Positions 8,613 to 18,270 of a stretch of 36,877 nt of DNA are shown here, piece after piece. Positions within the stretch are counted from its first letter, which is position 1; the number at the start of each line of letters is the position of its first letter. A program made the translations under genes and the position numbers. The notes below the pieces were generated by a model that saw nothing but the letters and a program-made list of their open reading frames with translations, had not been told where the DNA came from and did not search any database. This stretch comes from an uncultured Parasutterella sp. (GTDB taxonomy: Bacteria > Pseudomonadota > Gammaproteobacteria > Burkholderiales > Burkholderiaceae_F): positions 1 to 36,877 of the forward strand of contig CAAFTZ010000057.1 of the NCBI GenBank assembly GCA_900766055.1. Reading direction: 5' to 3'.

Positions 8613-10516
8613 GAATCCGGCAGTGGCTCAGGGATGCATGGGACAACGTTTCCATGCCGACGGAAGAAAAACGCGGGGACGATGACAGCGTCAAGGACCT
8701 CCTGCGCCTGAAAATCAAGCCCGGCCGAAGCAAGTTTGTTTATTTCATGCTGCTTCTGTGCTTCATTGCGCTTGGTATTCGCATCGGCTGGCTCCAGCTC
8801 GGTTTTAATACGGAGTTCCTCCAGAAGCAGGGTGCGATGCGCTTCCAGCGCACGATCGAAGTGCCCGCGATGCGCGGTCAGATTTATGACCGCAACGGTA
8901 CGCTGCTGGCAACGAGTGTGACCGCCAAGGCGCTTTGGATTATTCCTCAGGACGTTCAGATTACGACCTCCCAGCTAAAAGAAATCGCAAAGACGCTGGA
9001 TATTCCGCTCTCCGAGCTGAAGAAAAAATTTAACTCTAAGCGAACCTTCGTTTATTTGAAGCGCCAAGTTCCGATTGAAACTGCTGAGAAAGTACTGGAT
9101 ATGAAGATTCCCGGACTGCACTCCACTCGGGAATTCCTGCGCAGCTACCCGGACGGCGAGGCAGCTGCTCAGATCGTCGGTCTGACCGGCTTGGACGGCA
9201 ACGGTATTGAAGGCATTGAACTTGCCGCTGAAAAACGCTTGGCCGGTAAAGCCGGCTCGCGCCGCGTGATGAAGGATCGCCTCGGACGCATCGTGGAAGA
9301 CGCTTGGCTTAAAGAGCCGATGAACGGCGAAAACATTACGCTGACGATCGACTCCCGCCTCCAAAACCTTGCTTATGAAGCCTTGGGCCGTCAGGTTGAG
9401 AACCTGAAAGCTAAGGGCGGCTCTATTGTGATTGCCGATCCGAAGACCGGCGATATTCTTGCGCTTGCGAACTACCCGAGTTTTGATCCGAACCATCGCG
9501 GCAAGATTTCGCGCACCGGCGTTCGCAACCGTGCCATTGTGGATACCTATGAACCGGGTTCGACCATGAAGCCGTTCTCGGTTGCCGCAGGCCTTGAAGA
9601 AAAGAAAGTCACACCGAACACGCTGTTCCAGATCGGCCGCTCCATGTCCTTCGGGCGCCATTCGATCGGAGACTCTCACTACAGTAAAGAGCTGACGGTT
9701 ACGGGCATTATTCAGCAGTCCAGCAACATCGGAACTTCGAAGGTGGCGCTCCTGATGACGCCGCAGGTCATGTGGTCTTACTATGACAAGCTTGGCTTCG
9801 GTCACTCTCCGCAGATCGGATTCCCGGGTGCGGTGGCCGGTCGTCTGCGCCCGGCAAAGAACTGGCGTCCGATCGAGCAGGCAACCATGTCCTACGGGCA
9901 CGGCGTTACGGTTTCTCTGCTTCAGCAGGTTCGTGCCTACACGGTGTTTGCGCGTGACGGAGACATGATCGAGCTCTCCATTTATAAAGATCGTGCTTAT
10001 CGCGAGCCGCAGAGGGTTTACAGCGCCAAGACCGCCGGTCAGATGCGCGACATGCTCGCGAAAGTTGTAGAAAAGGGCGGAACCGGTTTCAGAGCCCGCG
10101 TTGAAGGCTATACCGCCGCCGGTAAAACCGGTACGGCTTACAAGGTCGAAGGCGGCCAGTACGTGAGAAAGTACGTTGCAGGCTTTGCCGGTTACGCGCC
10201 GGCCCACGATCCGCAGATCGTGGTGGGCATCATGATCGATGAGCCGATGATCGGTAAGCACTTTGGTTCGACGGCTGCCGCGCCGCTCTTCTCCGAGATG
10301 GTTTCGAAGACGCTGCGTCTGATGGCGGTCAATCCGGATCGTCCTGAAGACTTTATGGTCACTAAAAACGACAAGAAGGCGCCTAAAGCTAAGCCGCAAC
10401 CCGCTAAATCCAATGCTGTCAAAGAGCCAGCGCGCGCTCGAGCTAAGGCTCCTGCGAAAACGAATTTAAAGTCAGCCAAAGAAGATCACGTAGTAAAGGG
10501 GAAGACCAATGGTTGA
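8609..10516 (+). CDS. ftsI: Peptidoglycan D,D-transpeptidase FtsI (PBP3)
   Basis: 635 residues. Septum-specific cross-linking enzyme working with FtsW. One N-terminal membrane helix (about 42-64, FVYFMLLLCFIALGIRIGW), a PBP dimerisation domain starting at VPAMRGQIYDRNG, then the penicillin-binding transpeptidase domain with all three motifs: Ser318-Thr-Met-Lys321 (nucleophile), Ser371-Ser-Asn373 and Lys506-Thr-Gly-Thr509. After the catalytic domain, residues about 586-635 form a basic Lys/Ala/Pro-rich tail (KKAPKAKPQPAKSNA and onward), which E. coli PBP3 lacks. The frame overlaps murE by 8 bases. Confidence 0.97.
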   Translation: MRIRQWLRDAWDNVSMPTEEKRGDDDSVKDLLRLKIKPGRSKFVYFMLLLCFIALGIRIGWLQLGFNTEFLQKQGAMRFQRTIEVPAMRGQIYDRNGTLLATSVTAKALWIIPQDVQITTSQLKEIAKTLDIPLSELKKKFNSKRTFVYLKRQVPIETAEKVLDMKIPGLHSTREFLRSYPDGEAAAQIVGLTGLDGNGIEGIELAAEKRLAGKAGSRRVMKDRLGRIVEDAWLKEPMNGENITLTIDSRLQNLAYEALGRQVENLKAKGGSIVIADPKTGDILALANYPSFDPNHRGKISRTGVRNRAIVDTYEPGSTMKPFSVAAGLEEKKVTPNTLFQIGRSMSFGRHSIGDSHYSKELTVTGIIQQSSNIGTSKVALLMTPQVMWSYYDKLGFGHSPQIGFPGAVAGRLRPAKNWRPIEQATMSYGHGVTVSLLQQVRAYTVFARDGDMIELSIYKDRAYREPQRVYSAKTAGQMRDMLAKVVEKGGTGFRARVEGYTAAGKTGTAYKVEGGQYVRKYVAGFAGYAPAHDPQIVVGIMIDEPMIGKHFGSTAAAPLFSEMVSKTLRLMAVNPDRPEDFMVTKNDKKAPKAKPQPAKSNAVKEPARARAKAPAKTNLKSAKEDHVVKGKTNG

Positions 10517-11975
10517 TGCTGCAGCTGTTGCCGCCGAGATTAAACGCTTCGCTCCCGAGGGAGCGGCTTTGCTTTTAGACAGTCGGAAAATCCGCGGGGG
10601 CGACGTATTTTTTGCCGTAAAAGGCGCACACACCGACGGAAGAGTCTTTATTGAAAAAGCCTGCAGTGCAGGAGCTTCCTGTGTGGTTGCAGAAAAGGGC
10701 AATATTCCCGCATGTTCGGTTCCCGTCATCGAGATCGAAAACCTTTATCGCGCTCTTGGGCCCATTGCAGCTGCCTACTACGGTAATCCGACGGCCCAGA
10801 TGATCGGAATTGCCGTGACGGGCACCAATGGCAAAACAACGACGGCCAATTGGATTGCAGATCTGATGAACCGACTCGGGACTCGGTGTGCATGCATCGG
10901 AACTTTAGGATGCACGCTGAACGGCCAAGTACTTCCGAGCGTATCCATGACGACGCCGGATCCGCTCACGCTTCAGGCTACTTTTGCTGAACTGCTCAGT
11001 CTCGGCTGCAAGGCGTTTGCGATGGAGGCAAGTTCGATCGGTCTTGAACAAGGCCGATTGGACGGAACAGAGATTAAAACGGCCGTATTTACGAACCTCA
11101 CGCGGGATCATCTGGATTACCACGGAACCATGGAAAACTATCTTCGTGCTAAGGAGATCCTCTTCCGCTGGCCGTCAGTCGGTACCGCAGTCATTAATCA
11201 GTCGGGAGAGCCGGCTCAGCAGATTATGCAGGCTGCGGAGGGCGCCGGAAAAGACATCCTGACTGTATCCGCACGAAGTGATCAGTCCGCAGCCCTGGCT
11301 GCCGAGAATATCCGTCACACCCGAGAGGGTCTCGAGTTTGAAGTGACGTTCAAGGGAAATTCATTCCCAATTGCGCCGCACTTTTTAGGCCTCTTTAATG
11401 TGGAGAACTTCCTCTGCGCCGTGGGCGCAATGATCTCCGTCGGCTTTGAAATCGAAACGGTACTTAAAGAAGCCGTAAAACTCATGCCTCCGGCAGGACG
11501 CATGCAGATTGTGCGCGAAGACAGAGGTCCGATCTTTGCCGTGGATTATTCCCACACGCCGGATGCCATGACTCAGGCGATTAACGCCCTGGAGGGACTG
11601 GCCAAGGCACGAGGCGGCCGCATTTGGATTGTCGTCGGTGCGGGCGGAGATCGAGATCACGGCAAACGCCCCTTGATGGGGCAGGCTGCCTGTGCTGCGG
11701 ATGAAGTTGTCCTGACATCGGACAACCCGAGAAGCGAAGACCCGAAAGAGATACTGAAACAAATTCAAGCAGGGACCACCAAACCCTGCACGGTCATTGA
11801 AGACCGCAGAAAAGCCATTGAATACACCGCGGAACATGCCGCTGCCGATGACGTTATCCTCGTGGCCGGAAAAGGACACGAGGATTATCAGGAAGTAAAA
11901 GGTGTTAAACACCACTTCTCAGACGTGGAAGAGGCACGCGAAGCTCTGCGGAAACTAAGGAACAAAAATGAGTGA
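10509..11975 (+). CDS. murE: UDP-N-acetylmuramoyl-tripeptide synthetase MurE (meso-diaminopimelate adding)
   Basis: 488 residues. Cytoplasmic ATP-dependent ligase that adds the third peptide residue to UDP-MurNAc-L-Ala-D-Glu. The N-terminal UDP-binding segment has SRKIRGGDVFFAVKG. The ATP loop is Gly105-Thr-Asn-Gly-Lys109-Thr-Thr. The C-terminal domain has Asp405-Asn-Pro-Arg408 (DNPRSEDP), the signature that selects meso-diaminopimelate over lysine, and VAGKGHEDYQ. So this organism should have Gram-negative type A1-gamma peptidoglycan. The gene overlaps ftsI by 8 and murF by 8 bases. Confidence 0.97.
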   Translation: MVDAAAVAAEIKRFAPEGAALLLDSRKIRGGDVFFAVKGAHTDGRVFIEKACSAGASCVVAEKGNIPACSVPVIEIENLYRALGPIAAAYYGNPTAQMIGIAVTGTNGKTTTANWIADLMNRLGTRCACIGTLGCTLNGQVLPSVSMTTPDPLTLQATFAELLSLGCKAFAMEASSIGLEQGRLDGTEIKTAVFTNLTRDHLDYHGTMENYLRAKEILFRWPSVGTAVINQSGEPAQQIMQAAEGAGKDILTVSARSDQSAALAAENIRHTREGLEFEVTFKGNSFPIAPHFLGLFNVENFLCAVGAMISVGFEIETVLKEAVKLMPPAGRMQIVREDRGPIFAVDYSHTPDAMTQAINALEGLAKARGGRIWIVVGAGGDRDHGKRPLMGQAACAADEVVLTSDNPRSEDPKEILKQIQAGTTKPCTVIEDRRKAIEYTAEHAAADDVILVAGKGHEDYQEVKGVKHHFSDVEEAREALRKLRNKNE

Positions 11976-13356
11976 AGCGTTAATGACGATCGGAGAGTTT
12001 GCCGAGATGCTCGGCCCCGACACCCAAATTAAAGGTGCTCCGGGTATTAAATTTTTCTCCGTCAGTTTTGATTCGAGATCAGTCCGACCCAACGGGCTGT
12101 TTTTTGCTATTGAAGGAGAGCGGGACGGTCACGAGTTCGTTCAGGCGGCCTCCGATGCGGGCGCTGCCGCAGCGGTTGTGACGCACTTTGTGCCGGTGAG
12201 CCTCCCTCAGGTACTGGTGAAGGACACGCGCGAAGCGCTTCTGGACTCTGCCAAGAAATGGCGCTCGAAGTTCGACCTGCCTGTGATCGCGGTTGCCGGT
12301 TCCAACGGAAAAACCACCACGACACAAATGGTTTTGTCCATTATCAAAGAGCGTTTTCAGGAAGGCGCCTGGGTCGGGACCGAAGGCAATTTAAACAATG
12401 AACTCGGTGTCTCGCTGATGCTGTGGAAGCTGCGTCCCGAGCATCAGGCTGCGTGTTTTGAAGTCGGGATGAATCACATCGGCGAAATGCGACCGCTCGT
12501 CTCGGCGATTGCGCCCACGATCGGTACGGTGACCAACACCATGCGAGATCACCAGGAGTTCCTGGCTTCCTTGGAGGAGACCGCCAAAGAAAACGGAGAA
12601 GTTTTTGCTCAGCTTCCGCGCCAAGGCGTTGCCGTGATTAACGCAGCCGATCCCTTCGCGGTTGAATGGCGCAAGATGGCCGGCAATAATCGAGTCGTGA
12701 CTTTCGGGACGCCGGACAGCGATGTTTATGCGTGCGAAGTGGACGGGACTGCATTTAGATTGGTCACGCCGGTCGGACAGATCGATATCGAGCTCAAAGT
12801 CCCCGGCAAACACAACATTGTGAACGCCGTGAATGCGGCCGCCGTGCTCTTTGCCATGGGCCGCGACCTCTGTGACATCAAAAAAGGCTTAGAGAACTTT
12901 AAGGCGGTCAGCCATCGCGGGGAAGTGGTTAAGCTGGAAGACGGTTCTGTGGTGATCGATGACAGCTACAACGCCAATCCTGACTCTATGAATGCAGCCG
13001 TCAATATGCTGAGCGAATACAAACTGCCCAAGATTTTTGTCGCCGGCGACATGGGAGAGCTCGGCGTTCAAAGTCCTCAATACCATCGAGAGCTGGGCGA
13101 ATTCGTGCGTCGCTGCGGTATTGAGAACTTCTTTTCCATCGGCAACCGAATGCTCGACGCCGTCGAAGGCTACGGAGAAGGAGCTCGTCATTTTGAAACA
13201 CAGGAAGAATTGCTTTCTGCGATTAAAGAAGAGCTGGCCAAGGGGCCGCATGCCGTGCTCTTTAAAGCCTCTAACTTTATGAAACTCTTCAAACTGGCGG
13301 ACGAACTCGTCCGCACCTGGAATAAACAAGAAGAAAAAGAACCGAAGGAAAACTAA
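11968..13356 (+). CDS. murF: UDP-N-acetylmuramoyl-tripeptide--D-alanyl-D-alanine ligase MurF
   Basis: 462 residues. Adds D-Ala-D-Ala (made by the Ddl encoded downstream) to the tripeptide, finishing the UDP-MurNAc-pentapeptide. N-terminal FDSRSVRPNGLFFAIEGERDGHEF; ATP loop Gly111-Ser-Asn-Gly-Lys115-Thr-Thr; EVGMNHIGEM; and the MurF-typical DDSYNANPDSMNAAV. Full family length. It overlaps murE by 8 bases and its stop directly abuts the mraY start. Confidence 0.97.
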   Translation: MSEALMTIGEFAEMLGPDTQIKGAPGIKFFSVSFDSRSVRPNGLFFAIEGERDGHEFVQAASDAGAAAAVVTHFVPVSLPQVLVKDTREALLDSAKKWRSKFDLPVIAVAGSNGKTTTTQMVLSIIKERFQEGAWVGTEGNLNNELGVSLMLWKLRPEHQAACFEVGMNHIGEMRPLVSAIAPTIGTVTNTMRDHQEFLASLEETAKENGEVFAQLPRQGVAVINAADPFAVEWRKMAGNNRVVTFGTPDSDVYACEVDGTAFRLVTPVGQIDIELKVPGKHNIVNAVNAAAVLFAMGRDLCDIKKGLENFKAVSHRGEVVKLEDGSVVIDDSYNANPDSMNAAVNMLSEYKLPKIFVAGDMGELGVQSPQYHRELGEFVRRCGIENFFSIGNRMLDAVEGYGEGARHFETQEELLSAIKEELAKGPHAVLFKASNFMKLFKLADELVRTWNKQEEKEPKEN

Positions 13357-14520
13357 ATGCTGCTCGCTCTGATTCATTGGCTGGCCGACTCGACTTCTTT
13401 AGGCTGGCTTCGCGTTTTTAACTATTTGACGCTGCGCGCCGTTTTAGCCGCGCTTACTGCTTTCTTTATCGCCTTGGCATTAGGCCCGGCGGTGATTCGT
13501 GAACTGAGAAAACTCAAGGTCGGTCAGGCCGTTCGTCAGTACGGACCGAAGAGTCATTTGGTCAAGGAAGGAACCCCGACCATGGGCGGCATTCTCATCC
13601 TGATTGCCGTTGGCGTATCCACGATTTTGTGGATGGATCTCAGCAACCGCTTTGTTTGGGTTGTTCTGTTTGTGACGCTGAGCTTCGGCGCCATCGGCTG
13701 GGTTGATGACTACCGGAAGGTGGTCCATCACGATCCGGAGGGTATGAAATCCCGAGAAAAGTTCTTTTGGCAGTCGCTTGTCGGCGTTATTGCTTCCGTG
13801 TACTTGGCTTTTTCCGTTGCGGCGCCGGGTAATGAGCATATTTGGGGCTTGGTGCTTCAATGGATGGAAAGCGGCTTTACCTCGATTCCGCTGCCTGAAA
13901 GAAGCAATCTTCTGATTCCGTTCCTCAAGAACGTATCTCTTCCGATCGGTATCTGGGGCTTCATTATTCTCAGCTACTTCGTCATTGTCGGCACGAGCAA
14001 CGCCGTCAACCTGACAGACGGTCTGGACGGCTTGGCGATTTTGCCGAGCGCTTTGGTCGGCATTGCTTTAGGTATTTTTGCGTACGTTGTCGGCCGTGTG
14101 GACTATGCCGCTTATTTGAATTTTCCCTATGTTCCGGGCGCCGGTGAAGTCGTCGTGGTCGGAGGTGCGCTGATCGGAGCCGGTCTCGGTTTCCTTTGGT
14201 ACAACGCTTATCCGGCACAAGTGTTTATGGGTGACGTGGGCGCTTTAGCGCTCGGCGGTGCTTTAGGCACCATGGCGATCATTACACGTCAGGAACTTGT
14301 TCTCTTTATCATGGGCGGCGTTTTCGTGATGGAGACACTCTCCGTGATTCTTCAGGTTTCGTACTTCAAGATGACGCACGGAAAGCGCATTTTCCTTATG
14401 ACGCCGATCCATCATCACTTTGAGATGAAGGGATGGAAGGAAACCCAGGTCGTCGTTCGTTTTTGGATCATCACCATTGTTTTGGTGCTGATCGGTCTGT
14501 CTACTCTGAAAATCAGGTAA
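13357..14520 (+). CDS. mraY: Phospho-N-acetylmuramoyl-pentapeptide-transferase MraY
   Basis: 387 residues, polytopic inner-membrane enzyme with about ten helices. It transfers phospho-MurNAc-pentapeptide to undecaprenyl phosphate, forming lipid I. Seen: GTPTMGGILIL, the Asp117-Asp118-Tyr-Arg-Lys motif (VDDYRKVV), NLTDGLDGLA, VFMGDVGALALGG and the histidine-rich TPIHHHFEMKGW near the end, all diagnostic of the family. It begins the base after the murF stop and ends six bases before murD. Confidence 0.98.
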   Translation: MLLALIHWLADSTSLGWLRVFNYLTLRAVLAALTAFFIALALGPAVIRELRKLKVGQAVRQYGPKSHLVKEGTPTMGGILILIAVGVSTILWMDLSNRFVWVVLFVTLSFGAIGWVDDYRKVVHHDPEGMKSREKFFWQSLVGVIASVYLAFSVAAPGNEHIWGLVLQWMESGFTSIPLPERSNLLIPFLKNVSLPIGIWGFIILSYFVIVGTSNAVNLTDGLDGLAILPSALVGIALGIFAYVVGRVDYAAYLNFPYVPGAGEVVVVGGALIGAGLGFLWYNAYPAQVFMGDVGALALGGALGTMAIITRQELVLFIMGGVFVMETLSVILQVSYFKMTHGKRIFLMTPIHHHFEMKGWKETQVVVRFWIITIVLVLIGLSTLKIR

Positions 14521-14526
14521 TCCATC

Positions 14527-15960
14527 ATGTCGGTCAGTCAAAAAGTATTGGTTCTCGGTTTAGGAGCTTCGGGTTGCACCGCTGCTCGCTTTTACGCATC
14601 CCGCGGTTTTGAGGTGCTTGCCGCCGATACAAGACCGCAGCCTCCGAAGCTCGAAGAGCTTCAGCAAGAGATTGCAAATCTGCGATTCCTTGGCGCACAG
14701 GTTTCTCCTGAGACTGCTGCCGAAGTGTCCGAAGTCATGATTTCTCCGGGACTTTCTCCCGAATACTCGGTTTTTGCGCCGGTTGTCAAAGAAGCTCGTC
14801 AGCACGGTATTCCCGTGGTCGGTGAGATCGAGCTTTTTGCCCGCGAGCTCAAAAAATTGAAAGCCGAGACGGGTTACGCTCCGAAGATCATCGGCATTAC
14901 CGGCACCAACGGCAAAACCACGACAACGATGCTTTCAACGGCTATCATTGCAGAGACCGGAAGGTCGGTGGTTGCGGCCGGCAATGTCGGCCCGAATGCC
15001 TTGGGCGAGCTGGAAAAACATCGTCTGGCCGGAACACTGCCGGATTTTTGGGTGCTTGAACTGTCGAGTTTCCAGCTGGAGACCACGGAAAGTCTGCACT
15101 GCGACAGCGCCGCGTTCTTGAATATCACCGAAGACCATATCGATTGGCACGGTTCGATGGAGAAGTACGCTGCGGCAAAGAGAAAGATTTTTTCCGCTGA
15201 CACGGTCCGCGTGCTCAACCGCGAGGATCCGGGATCGATGTTTTCCGCCGAAGGTGTCCCGTCTGATTTAGTGCATACGTTCGGATCCGATGCGCCCAAG
15301 AAAATCGGAGATTTCGGAATCTCGGACGTCGGCGCACTGGTTTGGCTCTCCGGCTGCATTGCTTCAGCCTCGCCTGAGTTACTGATTCCGATGAATGCTC
15401 TGCGGATTCGCGGACTGCACAACGCCATGAATGCGCTGGCAGCTACTGCTTTGACGCTGGCCGTCGGAATCCCGCTGGATTCCATTCTGCGTACGCTGCG
15501 CGAGTATAAAGGCGAGCCGCATCGTGTTCAGCTTATTCTCAGAGCCTCCGACATTGATTATGTCGATGACTCTAAAGGCACCAATGTCGGCGCCGTTGCT
15601 GCCGCTTTAGCGGGCTTCGGTCCGAAGAAGGTCGTTCTAATCTTAGGCGGCGACGGAAAAGGACAAGATTTTGCGCCGCTTAAGGCTCCGATCGAAGCAC
15701 ACGCCAAGGGAGCTGTCTTTATCGGACGCGACGCGCCTCTGATTGAAAAAGAAGTCGACTATCCGGGGCTCTTGAAGGCTCATGCCAAGACAATGGCTCA
15801 AGCCGTGCGCGAAGCTCGCGCGATGGCTCAGAGCGGTGACACGATCCTGCTTTCTCCGGCTTGTGCCAGCTGGGATATGTTTAAGGACTATGCTGATCGC
15901 TCGGCTCAGTTTGTCGCGGCAGCTAAAGAAATCGCCGAAGAGGAAGGACAGCTGTGCTGA
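14527..15960 (+). CDS. murD: UDP-N-acetylmuramoylalanine--D-glutamate ligase MurD
   Basis: 477 residues. Adds D-glutamate to UDP-MurNAc-L-Ala in the cytoplasm. Rossmann-like start VLVLGLGASGCTAARFYASRG binds the UDP part; the ATP loop is Gly126-Thr-Asn-Gly-Lys130-Thr-Thr; LELSSFQLE and ITEDHIDWHGSMEKYAAAK follow; the C-terminal domain has DDSKGTNVGA and LILGGDGKGQDF. The stop overlaps the ftsW GTG start by seven bases. Confidence 0.97.
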   Translation: MSVSQKVLVLGLGASGCTAARFYASRGFEVLAADTRPQPPKLEELQQEIANLRFLGAQVSPETAAEVSEVMISPGLSPEYSVFAPVVKEARQHGIPVVGEIELFARELKKLKAETGYAPKIIGITGTNGKTTTTMLSTAIIAETGRSVVAAGNVGPNALGELEKHRLAGTLPDFWVLELSSFQLETTESLHCDSAAFLNITEDHIDWHGSMEKYAAAKRKIFSADTVRVLNREDPGSMFSAEGVPSDLVHTFGSDAPKKIGDFGISDVGALVWLSGCIASASPELLIPMNALRIRGLHNAMNALAATALTLAVGIPLDSILRTLREYKGEPHRVQLILRASDIDYVDDSKGTNVGAVAAALAGFGPKKVVLILGGDGKGQDFAPLKAPIEAHAKGAVFIGRDAPLIEKEVDYPGLLKAHAKTMAQAVREARAMAQSGDTILLSPACASWDMFKDYADRSAQFVAAAKEIAEEEGQLC

Positions 15961-17189
15961 TCAGACGACGTAAGAAAGAAGACGCTGACGATATCGTCAC
16001 GCGTGTCGGCGACTACAACAATGCCGCTGCGCTGAATTACGAGCCGCGGGATATCGGTCCGGTGCCTCCGGATTACGGTGTTTTGTTTGTCGTTTTCTCT
16101 TTGATGCTTCTCGGCTGCCTGATGGTGTTCTCGGCTTCTATTTCGTTAGGAGACTCTCCGAAGTACCACATCAGTGAGCGCTACTTTTTTATCCGCCATG
16201 TGATTTCGCTGGTGGTAGCGCTGTTCGGCGCCTACATTGTTTGGCATATTCCGATGAAAGCCTGGAAGAAGATGGCGTTTCCTTTCTTCCTATTCGGACT
16301 CTTCCTGCTCGGTGCAGTATTTATTCCGGGCGTCGGTAAGTCGACAAACGGTGCCTGCCGCTGGATCCCGCTCGGTTTGTTTAATCTTCAGGTCACGGAA
16401 GTGATGAAGATTGCGGTGCTGATTTATGCAGCCGACTTTACCGTGCGTAAGCAGAACTATATGCACAGCGTGAAGAAAGGGCTCCTCCCGATGCTGCTTG
16501 TGATGGGGCTTGTGGGCTTTTTGGTTCTGAAGGAGCCCGACCTCGGCGCTTACGTCATGATGCTGGCAATTTCTATGGGCATCCTGCTTTTGGGCGGTAT
16601 CAATCTGACGGTTTTCATTATGGTGCTGGTCGGTGTTCTGGGACTTCTAGTGTTTATGATCTTTGCGGCGAGCTGGCGAGCGGCCCGTTTCTTTGCCTAC
16701 TTGGATCCTTGGGAAATTTCAAATGCTCAGGGCAAGGCCTATCAGCTCTCGCACTCTTTAATTGCGTTCGGCCGAGGTGAAACTTGGGGTGTGGGTTTAG
16801 GCGATGCGATCGAAAAGCAGCATTATCTGCCGGAAGCGCATACCGACTTCATTCTCGCCATTGTCGGTGAGGAGCTGGGCTTTGTGGGCGTGATGCTGAT
16901 CCTGGTTCTTCTTTTCTGGCTGGTCAAGCGAGCGATTGAAATCGGAAGAACAGCCATTCATTTGGAACATATTTTCTCCGGACTGGTCGCCGAGGGGATC
17001 GGTATCTGGATCGGAGTTCAGACATTTATTAACGTCGGCGTGGCGAGCGGTTTGCTCCCGACAAAAGGCCTGACCCTTCCGTTTATTAGTTTCGGAGGCT
17101 CGGCGATCATGGCTGTCACGGCGGCGGTGGCTATTCTTCTCAGAGTCGACTATGAGAATAAGGTCACCATGAAGGGAGGAAAAGTATGA
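15954..17189 (+). CDS. ftsW: Septal peptidoglycan glycosyltransferase FtsW
   Basis: 411 residues, SEDS family. It polymerises lipid II into septal glycan strands in complex with FtsI. A cytoplasmic tail of about 40 residues precedes about ten membrane helices. Family marks are NGACRWIPLGLFNLQVTEVMKIAV, LKEPDLGAYVM with the putative catalytic Asp, SLIAFGRGETWGVGLGDAIEK, LPEAHTDFILAIVGEELGF and PTKGLTLPFISFGGSA. GTG start at 15954 lies inside the murD end; the stop overlaps murG (ATGA). Confidence 0.97.
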   Translation: MLIRRRKKEDADDIVTRVGDYNNAAALNYEPRDIGPVPPDYGVLFVVFSLMLLGCLMVFSASISLGDSPKYHISERYFFIRHVISLVVALFGAYIVWHIPMKAWKKMAFPFFLFGLFLLGAVFIPGVGKSTNGACRWIPLGLFNLQVTEVMKIAVLIYAADFTVRKQNYMHSVKKGLLPMLLVMGLVGFLVLKEPDLGAYVMMLAISMGILLLGGINLTVFIMVLVGVLGLLVFMIFAASWRAARFFAYLDPWEISNAQGKAYQLSHSLIAFGRGETWGVGLGDAIEKQHYLPEAHTDFILAIVGEELGFVGVMLILVLLFWLVKRAIEIGRTAIHLEHIFSGLVAEGIGIWIGVQTFINVGVASGLLPTKGLTLPFISFGGSAIMAVTAAVAILLRVDYENKVTMKGGKV

Positions 17190-18268
17190 GTAAGCATTTA
17201 GTGATAGCGGCTGCCGGTACGGGCGGCCACGTCATGCCCGGCGTGGCGGTTGCAAAAATTTTGATCTCGCGCGGATGGACGGTTTCCTGGATCGGAACCG
17301 AGCAGGGCATGGAACGCCGCATTGTCGAGCGGCAGAAGATCCCTTTTACGGCCCTGGACTTTCAGGGACTGAGAGGCAAGGGTCTGAAAACGATGCTGTT
17401 CGGCGGCTTTAAACTTCTGAAGTGCATTGCGCAGAGCCGAACGATTTTGGCCCAAAAACACGCGGATGCCGTGTTTTCAACCGGCGGGTACATTGCCGTA
17501 CCGGTTTGTTTGGCCGCCGGCCTTAAAGGTATCCCGTATGTTCTGATGAACAGTGACGCGGATCCCCTGCTCTCGATCAAGATGGTGCAAGGAAATGCCG
17601 CGGGCGTCATGTGCGGATTTGACGGCAAAGCCGCCAAACTTGCCGGAGACAAAGGTGTTGTGACCGGAAATCCTGTCCGTAAAGAGATTTTGGCGATCCC
17701 CGCACCCGAGGAGCGTTATCAGGGCAGAGAAGGTCGATTAAAACTATTGATTTTCGGCGGCTCCTTAGGTGCCCAGGTGTTTAATCAGAATGTTCCGTCC
17801 TCGATTGCGGCACTTCCGCCGGAAAAGCGTCCCGAGATTATTCATCAGTGCGGTATGAAGGCTGTCGAAGAGGTTAAGGCAAGCTATGCCGCATTGGGCA
17901 TCGAGGCCCAAGTGATTCCGTTTATCGAAGACATGGCGGCCGCCTATGTTTGGGCCGATGTCGTTCTGGCTCGAGTGGGGGCTATTTCCGTGAGCGAGCT
18001 GACCGCTGCCGGAGTGCCGTCCATTCTGGTTCCGCTGGTCACAAAGACAACCTCTCATCAGGTTGGAAATGCTAAGTATATGCAGGAGGCCGGCGCGGCG
18101 ATCTATCTGCCCCAAAGTGAGCTGACTACAGGTAAACTCACTGCGCTTTTAGAAGGACTTAACCGAAAAGAACTGCTGGGGATGGCAAAAAAGGCAAAGG
18201 CGCTGGGTAAGCCGGATGCCGCCGCCACGGTTGCGGACTTTATTGAATACGTATCGAACAAGGAATAA
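17186..18268 (+). CDS. murG: UDP-N-acetylglucosamine--lipid I N-acetylglucosaminyltransferase MurG
   Basis: 360 residues, GT28 family. Adds GlcNAc to lipid I on the inner membrane face to form lipid II. The N-terminal glycine loop AAAGTGGHVMPGVAVAK (about 8-24), FSTGGYIAVP, LIFGGSLGAQVFNQNVP and the donor-binding segment RVGAISVSELTAAGVPSILVPL are present. In that last segment the common RAGA is RVGA. The ATG is preceded by AAGGGAGGAAA, the best ribosome binding site in this part of the cluster. It overlaps ftsW by four bases and murC starts three bases after its stop. Confidence 0.97.
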   Translation: MSKHLVIAAAGTGGHVMPGVAVAKILISRGWTVSWIGTEQGMERRIVERQKIPFTALDFQGLRGKGLKTMLFGGFKLLKCIAQSRTILAQKHADAVFSTGGYIAVPVCLAAGLKGIPYVLMNSDADPLLSIKMVQGNAAGVMCGFDGKAAKLAGDKGVVTGNPVRKEILAIPAPEERYQGREGRLKLLIFGGSLGAQVFNQNVPSSIAALPPEKRPEIIHQCGMKAVEEVKASYAALGIEAQVIPFIEDMAAAYVWADVVLARVGAISVSELTAAGVPSILVPLVTKTTSHQVGNAKYMQEAGAAIYLPQSELTTGKLTALLEGLNRKELLGMAKKAKALGKPDAAATVADFIEYVSNKE

Positions 18269-18270
18269 GA

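Noticed and set aside
8975..10399. 474-codon open frame on the minus strand opposite ftsI
   Set aside because: It lies wholly inside ftsI, which has all catalytic motifs. The product has no recognisable domain and is rich in Arg/His, as expected for an antisense shadow.
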